This document shows positions 6,052-6,654 of a stretch of DNA of 6,654 nucleotides, piece by piece (the first letter of the stretch is position 1; the number at the start of each line of letters is the position of its first letter). This stretch comes from Xanthobacteraceae bacterium (GTDB taxonomy: Bacteria > Pseudomonadota > Alphaproteobacteria > Rhizobiales > Xanthobacteraceae), in contig JASHVC010000773.1 in NCBI GenBank assembly GCA_030039655.1, positions 1 to 6,654 of the forward strand, given 5' to 3'. Under the pieces are notes generated by a model, which did no database searches, was not told where the DNA came from, and saw only the letters and a list, made by a program, of their open reading frames with translations. Both the position numbers and the translations under genes were made by a program.

Positions 6052-6654
6052 TCAGGTCACCGCGCTCGCCTGCATCAGTTGCAACGTGCGCACACGGCGG
6101 CGCAGAATCTCGTTGCGCATCGCCGCCAGGTGCAGCGTCACAAACAACAGCGTGAATGCCAGCGTCATGACCAGGAGCGGAATGAGAATGGTCGGATAGA
6201 TGGTCGGGCCGCCCATGCGAAAGACCGAGGCGCTTTGGTGCAGCGTGTTCCACCAGTCGACGGAGAATTTGATGATTGGAAGATCGATGGCGCCGACCAG
6301 TGTGAGGATGGCGGCGGCTCGCGCGGCGCGGGAAGGATCCTCGACGGTCCGCCATACCGCGATCACGCCGAGATAGAGCAGGAACAGGATCAGCTCCGAA
6401 GTGAGCCGCGCGTCCCAGACCCAATAGGTGCCCCATTCCGGGCGCCCCCACAGCGAGCCGGTGATGAGACAAAGTAGCGTGAAGGCCGCACCGATGGGCG
6501 CCGCCGCTTTCGCTGCCACATCGGCGAGCGGATGGCGCCAGACCAGCGTGCCCAGCGCGGCGATTGACATCACCCCCCAGCCGAGCATGCCGAGCCAGGC
6601 CGAAGGCACATGGAGGAACATGATCTTCACGGTGGCACCCTGCTGATAATCGTC
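6052..6654 (-). CDS. ccmC: Haem exporter/transfer protein CcmC (N-terminus outside the window)
   Basis: Polytopic inner-membrane protein that binds haem at the periplasmic face and loads it onto CcmE in cytochrome c maturation. The visible 200 residues run from the window edge to the stop. The family is usually around 240-260 residues, so roughly 50 N-terminal residues, including the first membrane helix, lie to the right. The frame continues upstream of the GTG at 6628-6630 with DDYQQGAT, which is normal CcmC sequence, so that GTG is an internal valine and not the start. Haem-handling features are intact: the WWD motif WGRPEWGTYWVWD, flanked by the two conserved histidines in FLHVPSAW and WWNTLHQ. 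Five hydrophobic segments can be picked out. ccmD follows two bases after the stop, indicating one transcript. The gene is cut by the window, not broken. Confidence 0.97.
   Translation of the reverse strand, partial: DDYQQGATVKIMFLHVPSAWLGMLGWGVMSIAALGTLVWRHPLADVAAKAAAPIGAAFTLLCLITGSLWGRPEWGTYWVWDARLTSELILFLLYLGVIAVWRTVEDPSRAARAAAILTLVGAIDLPIIKFSVDWWNTLHQSASVFRMGGPTIYPTILIPLLVMTLAFTLLFVTLHLAAMRNEILRRRVRTLQLMQASAVT

Noticed and set aside
5846..6472. 208-residue minus-strand protein reading through ccmC into ccmD
   Set aside because: The upstream two thirds is an out-of-frame reading of ccmC. Only the last 67 residues (CcmD) look like a real protein.
6052..6630. Complete 192-residue CcmC starting at the GTG at 6630
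   Set aside because: Typical CcmC sequence (DDYQQGAT) continues upstream in the same frame to the window edge, so the gene is cut by the window and the GTG is internal.
1..6654. Search for mobile elements, CRISPR repeats, tRNA genes, toxin-antitoxin pairs or defence genes
   Set aside because: No direct-repeat arrays, transposase or integrase motifs, cloverleaf-forming segments or defence domains were seen. Nearly every base falls in a recognised housekeeping gene.

Overview
This is a GC-rich, gene-dense stretch of bacterial chromosome. The gene content and order (dapF-mtaB, ftsY-yciB, then ccmG, ccmD and ccmC on the opposite strand) match the arrangement I know from Alphaproteobacteria of the Hyphomicrobiales (Rhizobiales), especially the Bradyrhizobium/Rhodopseudomonas/Xanthobacteraceae side. 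The DapF N-terminus and the short FtsY also look alphaproteobacterial. That assignment rests on recalled synteny and protein character, not on a search.

Layout. Positions 1-66 are a short leader with one weak -10-like element. Positions 67-2830 are a co-directional plus-strand run: dapF (diaminopimelate epimerase), mtaB (tRNA methylthiotransferase, joined by an ATGA overlap), and an FMN-binding PPOX-fold protein whose ribosome binding site lies in a small hairpin just after the mtaB stop. A minus-strand RluA-family pseudouridine synthase (2811-3587) converges on it and overlaps its 3' end by 20 bp. A 68-bp divergent gap then leads to plus-strand ftsY (3656-4621) and yciB (4631-5236). From 5244 to the right edge, the minus strand carries a cytochrome c maturation cluster read ccmC-ccmD-ccmG. 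ccmC runs off the window and lacks its N-terminus. yciB and ccmG converge with only 7 bp between their stop codons.

How the genes work together. Three themes are visible: lysine/peptidoglycan precursor synthesis (dapF), RNA modification (mtaB and the RluA-type enzyme), and envelope work (FtsY for co-translational membrane targeting, YciB for envelope/septation, CcmC/D/G for haem delivery and apocytochrome thiol reduction). All the CDSs look intact apart from the edge-truncated ccmC. Intergenic space is minimal, with no stretch over 70 bp lacking a gene.

I found no mobile element, CRISPR array, tRNA or rRNA, phage gene, defence cassette or biosynthetic cluster. I do not see evidence for an undescribed biological system. 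The items worth a second look are local: a hairpin over a ribosome binding site, a hairpin spanning two convergent stop codons, a 3'-overlapping convergent gene pair, and a PPOX/RluA gene pair lying between mtaB and ftsY.
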